This document shows positions 7,095-9,430 of a stretch of 9,430 bases of DNA, one piece after another. How positions within the stretch are numbered: the stretch's first letter is position 1; the number at the start of each line of letters is the position of its first letter. The position numbers and the translations under genes are program-made. The DNA comes from CAIWXH01 sp964555675 (GTDB taxonomy: Bacteria > Chloroflexota > Chloroflexia > Chloroflexales > Chloroflexaceae). The notes under the pieces are model-generated. The model saw only the letters and a list, made by a program, of their open reading frames with translations, ran no database searches and was not told where the DNA came from. The DNA lies in NCBI GenBank assembly GCA_964555675.1, contig CAZKTU010000253.1, positions 1-9,430 of the forward strand. Reading direction: 5' to 3'.

Positions 7095-7735
7095 GCAAGA
7101 TCCGCGTGCTGATTGCCGACGACCACCCGCTGTTCCGCGACGGCGTTCACGGCCTGCTCGACTCGCTCGCCGCCACCACGGTGGTGGGCGAGGCCGGCAA
7201 CGGCGACGAGGCCGTGGCCATGGCCCGCGCGCTGGCGCCGGACGTGATCCTGATGGACGTGAAGATGCCGGGCGTCAACGGCATCGAGGCCACCAGAGCG
7301 ATCGTGGCCGCCAACCCCGCCATCGCGGTGCTGATCGTGACCATGTTCGAGGACGACGACACCGTGTTCGCCGCGATGCGGGCGGGCGCCCGCGGCTACG
7401 TGCTCAAGGGCGCCAGCCAGGACGAGCTGCTCCACGCGATCAGCGCGGTGGCGGGCGGCGGCGTGGTCTTCGGCCCGGGCATCGCGCAGCGGATGCTGGG
7501 CTTCTTCGCCAATGCCAGGCCTGCGCCGGCGCCCACGGCGTTCCCCGAGCTCACCGAGCGCGAGCGCGAGATCCTGGCCCTGGTGGCCCGCGGGCTGACC
7601 AATGTCGAGATCGCCGAGCGCCTGGTGCTGAGCCTGAAAACGGTGCAGAACCACGTCTCCAATATTCTCGGCAAACTGCAGATCGCCGACCGGGCGCAGG
7701 CGGCGCTGCTCGCCCGCGACGCAGGGTTAGTTTAG
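7091..7735 (+). CDS. NarL/LuxR-family response regulator
   Basis: 214 residues. The receiver domain (about 3-120) has the acidic pair D10 D11, phosphoacceptor D56 in LMDVKMPG, the switch Thr T84 (VTMFED) and K106 (GYVLKG), all intact. After a short Pro/Ala linker (about 143-152) comes a LuxR-type helix-turn-helix, LTEREREIL (154-162) to the end, with the recognition helix in SLKTVQNHVSNILGKL (181-196). It is a DNA-binding transcription factor activated by the kinase encoded just upstream; ATG 7091 overlaps the kinase TGA by 4 bases. The frame stays open far upstream inside the kinase gene, but that part is Arg/Pro/Gly-rich out-of-frame sequence, so ATG 7091 is the start. Its targets are unknown; the nearby promoters at 4940-4963 and 7772-7777 are natural candidates to test. 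Confidence 0.95.
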   Translation: MSKIRVLIADDHPLFRDGVHGLLDSLAATTVVGEAGNGDEAVAMARALAPDVILMDVKMPGVNGIEATRAIVAANPAIAVLIVTMFEDDDTVFAAMRAGARGYVLKGASQDELLHAISAVAGGGVVFGPGIAQRMLGFFANARPAPAPTAFPELTEREREILALVARGLTNVEIAERLVLSLKTVQNHVSNILGKLQIADRAQAALLARDAGLV

Positions 7736-7771
7736 GAGGCTCACGTCGATCGTGATGGCGCGATTTCGCGG

Positions 7772-7777
7772 TAGAAT
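7772..7777 (+). promoter_or_regulatory. Candidate -10 element TAGAAT of the repeat-protein/GNAT operon
   Basis: TAGAAT matches the TATAAT consensus in five of six positions and ends 34 bases before ATG 7812. No good -35 box is seen. Upstream is a short inverted repeat, TCACG/CGTGA (7741-7745 and 7751-7755), which could be an operator. Confidence 0.35.
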
Positions 7778-7797
7778 GCGCAGCACAATCCACGATC

Positions 7798-7802
7798 AGG
7801 AG
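7798..7802 (+). promoter_or_regulatory. Ribosome binding site for the Ser-Ile-Gly repeat protein
   Basis: AGGAG lies 9 bases before ATG 7812, supporting translation of this unusual small gene from that ATG. Confidence 0.55.
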
Positions 7803-7811
7803 TAGCGCCCA

Positions 7812-8168
7812 ATGTCCGCCTCCCCACCCGCCCCCCATGACCTTGTCGCGACTCTGCCCGCCGCGAGCATGGCTGACCTCGGCGGCTCGCGCAGCCTCGC
7901 CTCGCTTCGCTCACTGGGGAGCATCGGCTCGCTCAATTCGATCGGCTGTATCGGCTCGGCCTTCTCGATCGGCAGCATCGGCTCGCTGCTCTGTCTCGGC
8001 GGCGCCGGCTCGCTCATGAGCATCGGCAGCCTCGGCTCGATCCTCTCTATCGGCAGCAGGGGCTCGATCCTCAGCATCGGCAGCACCGGCTCGATCCTCT
8101 CCATCAACGGCCGCAATACGATCCTCAACCGGCCGCGCAAGCCTGTCGACGCCGACGAGCGTTTATGA
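7812..8168 (+). CDS. Small Ser-(Ile/Leu)-Gly triplet-repeat protein, possible solenoid; family not recognised
   Basis: 118 residues. Residues 1-27 are a Pro/Ala-rich lead (MSASPPAPHD) ending in ADLGGS. From S28 to about T103 every third residue is Ser (rarely Cys, Gly or Thr), usually followed by Ile or Leu: Ser at 28, 31, 34, 37, 40, 43, 49, 52, 55, 58, 67, 70 and so on to 97. Position 3 is mostly Gly or Leu. The last part sharpens to a nine-residue unit, GSILSIGSx. The tail (NRPRKPVDADERL) is charged and non-repetitive. No signal peptide or convincing membrane helix is seen. The rule suggests a regular narrow beta-solenoid or stacked-strand fold, with Ile/Leu inside and Ser/Gly at turns; this is inference. 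A good ribosome site and a 4-base ATGA overlap with the GNAT gene argue it is real. Alternatives are a structural or fibre-forming protein, or a modified-peptide precursor with a GG-type leader. Confidence 0.72.
   Translation: MSASPPAPHDLVATLPAASMADLGGSRSLASLRSLGSIGSLNSIGCIGSAFSIGSIGSLLCLGGAGSLMSIGSLGSILSIGSRGSILSIGSTGSILSINGRNTILNRPRKPVDADERL
8007..8114 (+). repeat. Four tandem 27-bp units within the repeat-protein gene
   Basis: The units at 8007-8033, 8034-8060, 8061-8087 and 8088-8114 encode GSLMSIGSL, GSILSIGSR, GSILSIGST and GSILSINGR. The last three share GGCTCGATCCTC at their start and, for two of them, ATCGGCAGC in the middle, so recent duplication at the DNA level is likely. The earlier part of the gene keeps the nine-base amino-acid triplet rhythm but has diverged in sequence. 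Confidence 0.75.
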
Positions 8169-9355
8169 GCCCTGCATGGAGCATTCTCGACCCCGCCGAC
8201 GCGGCCTGGCCGGGGGTGATCGACGCGCTCTGCGCTCGTCTCGACCCGGCGAGCGGCCTGGTGGTGCCCGACTATTTCGTCAAGACCACCTTTGTGAAGA
8301 TGGGCGGTCTCGTCGCCGTAGACTCTGGCGGCGCCGTAGGCCTGCTCTTCCCCCGCGGGGCCGACGGCGAGCGGCGCAGCTATACCCTGCGCCTGCAGGG
8401 CGACGGCGACGTGCCCGCCCTGGCCGCACTGCTGGCCCCCCACACCCTGCACGCCTACGATCCCGCAGACCAGGTGCGCCTGACCTATCGTCCCACCTCG
8501 GGCGAGCAGGGCGGCTTCGACCTGGGCGCGCCCGCGCCCGACGAACTGGGGGCGATTGCCGAGCTGCACCGCGCGATCTGGGGCGGCGGCCCCGAGGCCC
8601 GCTACCCCGCCGATCTGCACAGCGCCGAGCTCGGGCCGGCGACGTCGCTGGTCGCGCGCCGCGACGGGCAGCTGGCCGGTTTCCTGCTCGGCTTCTACCG
8701 TTTCGCGCTGCCCGCCCTGGCCGGCCTCGAGCTGCCCTACAGACTCGACCTCGGCGTCGAGTCGCAGGTCATGGGCGTCGCCCCCTGGGCGCGGCGCTTC
8801 GGGCTCGCCGCCACCCTCAAGGCCGAGCAAGCGCGCCTGGCCCTGGCCCAGGGCCTCGACATCATTCACTGGACCGCCGACCCGCTGCAGTACCCCAACG
8901 CGGTGCTGAACTTCGGCAAACTGCGGGCCGTCGCGGGCGAGCACTATCGGGCCTACTACCCCTTCCAGAACGAGCTGAACCGCGTGCCGGCCTCACGCCT
9001 CGGCCTGCTCTGGCTGCCGCGCTCGGCCCGCGGCCGCGCCGGCCTGCTCGCCGAGCCGCGCCCCGCCGCCCGCGGCCTCGACCGCTTCCCCGGCTGCGCC
9101 ACGCTCAACGCCGGCCCCGAGCCCCTCGCCGACCCCGGTGACGCCCCCTTCCTCGCCCTGGCCATCCCCGCCGACTGGACGGCTCTGCAGCGCGACGATC
9201 TGTCCCTGGCCGCGCGGTGGCGCGCAACCGCCGACGACCTGCTCGCCCAGAAGCTCGGCTTCGCCCCCGGGCGCTACCTGGCCGTCGACGCCGCCGCCGA
9301 GGGCGAGGCCCGCTACCTCGTGCTGCAGCGCTTCGAGCTGGGCCTGCTACAGTAG
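8165..9355 (+). CDS. GNAT-superfamily acyltransferase, COG3375-like
   Basis: 396 residues. The GNAT core is at about 120-290: an acidic helix region (ELHRAIWGGGPE), strands SLVARRDGQLAGFLLGF, then motif A, SQVMGVAPWARRFGLAATLKAEQ, in which R210-R211-F-G213-L-A215 is the acyl-CoA pyrophosphate loop, followed by IIHWTADPLQYPNAVLNFGKL (233-253) and a YRAYYP end. The W-T-x-DPL...N...N..KL pattern and the C-terminal ALAIPADWTAL...RWRATADDLL (331-360) resemble the COG3375 group of predicted acetyltransferases. Members near racemase genes have been proposed as N-succinyl/acyltransferases; no racemase is present here. Residues 1-115 are extra relative to a plain GNAT domain and are not recognised. 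The start overlaps the repeat-protein stop (ATGA), so the two are coupled. The substrate is unknown. Confidence 0.85.
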   Translation: MSPAWSILDPADAAWPGVIDALCARLDPASGLVVPDYFVKTTFVKMGGLVAVDSGGAVGLLFPRGADGERRSYTLRLQGDGDVPALAALLAPHTLHAYDPADQVRLTYRPTSGEQGGFDLGAPAPDELGAIAELHRAIWGGGPEARYPADLHSAELGPATSLVARRDGQLAGFLLGFYRFALPALAGLELPYRLDLGVESQVMGVAPWARRFGLAATLKAEQARLALAQGLDIIHWTADPLQYPNAVLNFGKLRAVAGEHYRAYYPFQNELNRVPASRLGLLWLPRSARGRAGLLAEPRPAARGLDRFPGCATLNAGPEPLADPGDAPFLALAIPADWTALQRDDLSLAARWRATADDLLAQKLGFAPGRYLAVDAAAEGEARYLVLQRFELGLLQ

Positions 9356-9389
9356 TGTGCCGGTGAGAAGTCCTTTGCCGGTTCTGACC

Positions 9390-9414
9390 AAAGACCAAGG
9401 ACAAAAGACCAAGG
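9390..9414 (+). repeat. Two direct 11-bp repeats AAAGACCAAGG
   Basis: Identical copies at 9390-9400 and 9404-9414 are separated by ACA. The A-rich, low-complexity stretch contrasts with the GC-rich coding DNA and lies 34 bases after the GNAT stop. It may be the edge of a longer intergenic repeat. Confidence 0.6.
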
Positions 9415-9415
9415 C

Positions 9416-9429
9416 CGGGCTCTTGCCCG
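9416..9429. terminator. Small hairpin at the window end, possible terminator
   Basis: CGGGC (9416-9420), loop TCTT, GCCCG (9425-9429) form a 5-bp GC stem 60 bases after the GNAT stop. The window ends one base later, so any T-tract is not visible. Confidence 0.3.
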
Positions 9430-9430
9430 A

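Noticed and set aside
7752..7805. Seventeen-codon frame (GTG ATG GCG...) downstream of AGGAGG at 7734-7739
   Set aside because: It could be a leader peptide, but the 12-15 base spacer is long, the peptide has no recognisable pattern, and the likely -10 of the next gene lies within it.
8007..8114. CRISPR array
   Set aside because: The 27-bp units are directly adjacent with no spacers and keep one protein reading frame; they are coding tandem repeats.
7796..8944. 382-codon minus-strand open frame with repeated IEP/LP motifs
   Set aside because: The repeats are the antisense reading of the Ser-Ile-Gly repeats, and the rest is antisense of the GNAT gene, whose motifs are clear.
8176..9141. 321-codon Arg/Pro-rich plus-strand frame within the GNAT gene
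   Set aside because: Its composition is the typical out-of-frame reading of GC-rich DNA, and the GNAT frame carries the conserved motifs.

Overview
The window is gene-dense, high-GC bacterial DNA. GTG starts, ATGA start/stop overlaps, a many-pass NarL-type two-component pair and a TPR-CHAT gene next to STAND NTPase sequence together suggest a member of the Chloroflexota (a filamentous Chloroflexia such as a Roseiflexus or Kouleothrix relative). That placement is inferred from gene content and style, not from a marker gene.

Region 1 (1-3236, + strand) looks like a conflict or defence module. The last codons of an unidentified protein overlap the start of a 948-residue TPR-CHAT caspase-like protease with both catalytic residues (H808, C848). 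Its stop codon overlaps the start of what was a STAND (NB-ARC-type) NTPase gene. That second gene is broken: one base appears to be missing near its fifth codon, and the recognisable sequence ends just before the Walker A loop. A further protein-like tail and a 15-bp perfect hairpin follow. The protease therefore appears to have lost its adjacent NTPase partner. Codon choice in this region is less GC-biased than in the rest of the window.

Region 2 (3262-4934) holds two divergent genes separated by 260 bp. On the minus strand is a five-pass membrane protein ending in a plastocyanin-like type 1 copper domain with all four ligands. On the plus strand is a six-pass membrane protein that I do not recognise. 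The hairpin at 3201-3234 lies between the convergent ends of regions 1 and 2.

Region 3 (5004-7735, + strand) is a translationally coupled two-component system: a roughly ten-pass histidine kinase with a GAF-like region, HisKA_3 and HATPase_c, and a NarL/LuxR-type response regulator.

Region 4 (7812-9355, + strand) is a two-gene unit with its own probable promoter. The first gene encodes a 118-residue protein of which about two thirds is a strict three-residue repeat, Ser-(Ile/Leu)-x, probably a solenoid. The second overlaps it by 4 bases and encodes a 396-residue GNAT protein resembling the COG3375 group. This pair is the best candidate in the window for something undescribed. The window ends in a short A-rich direct repeat and a small hairpin.
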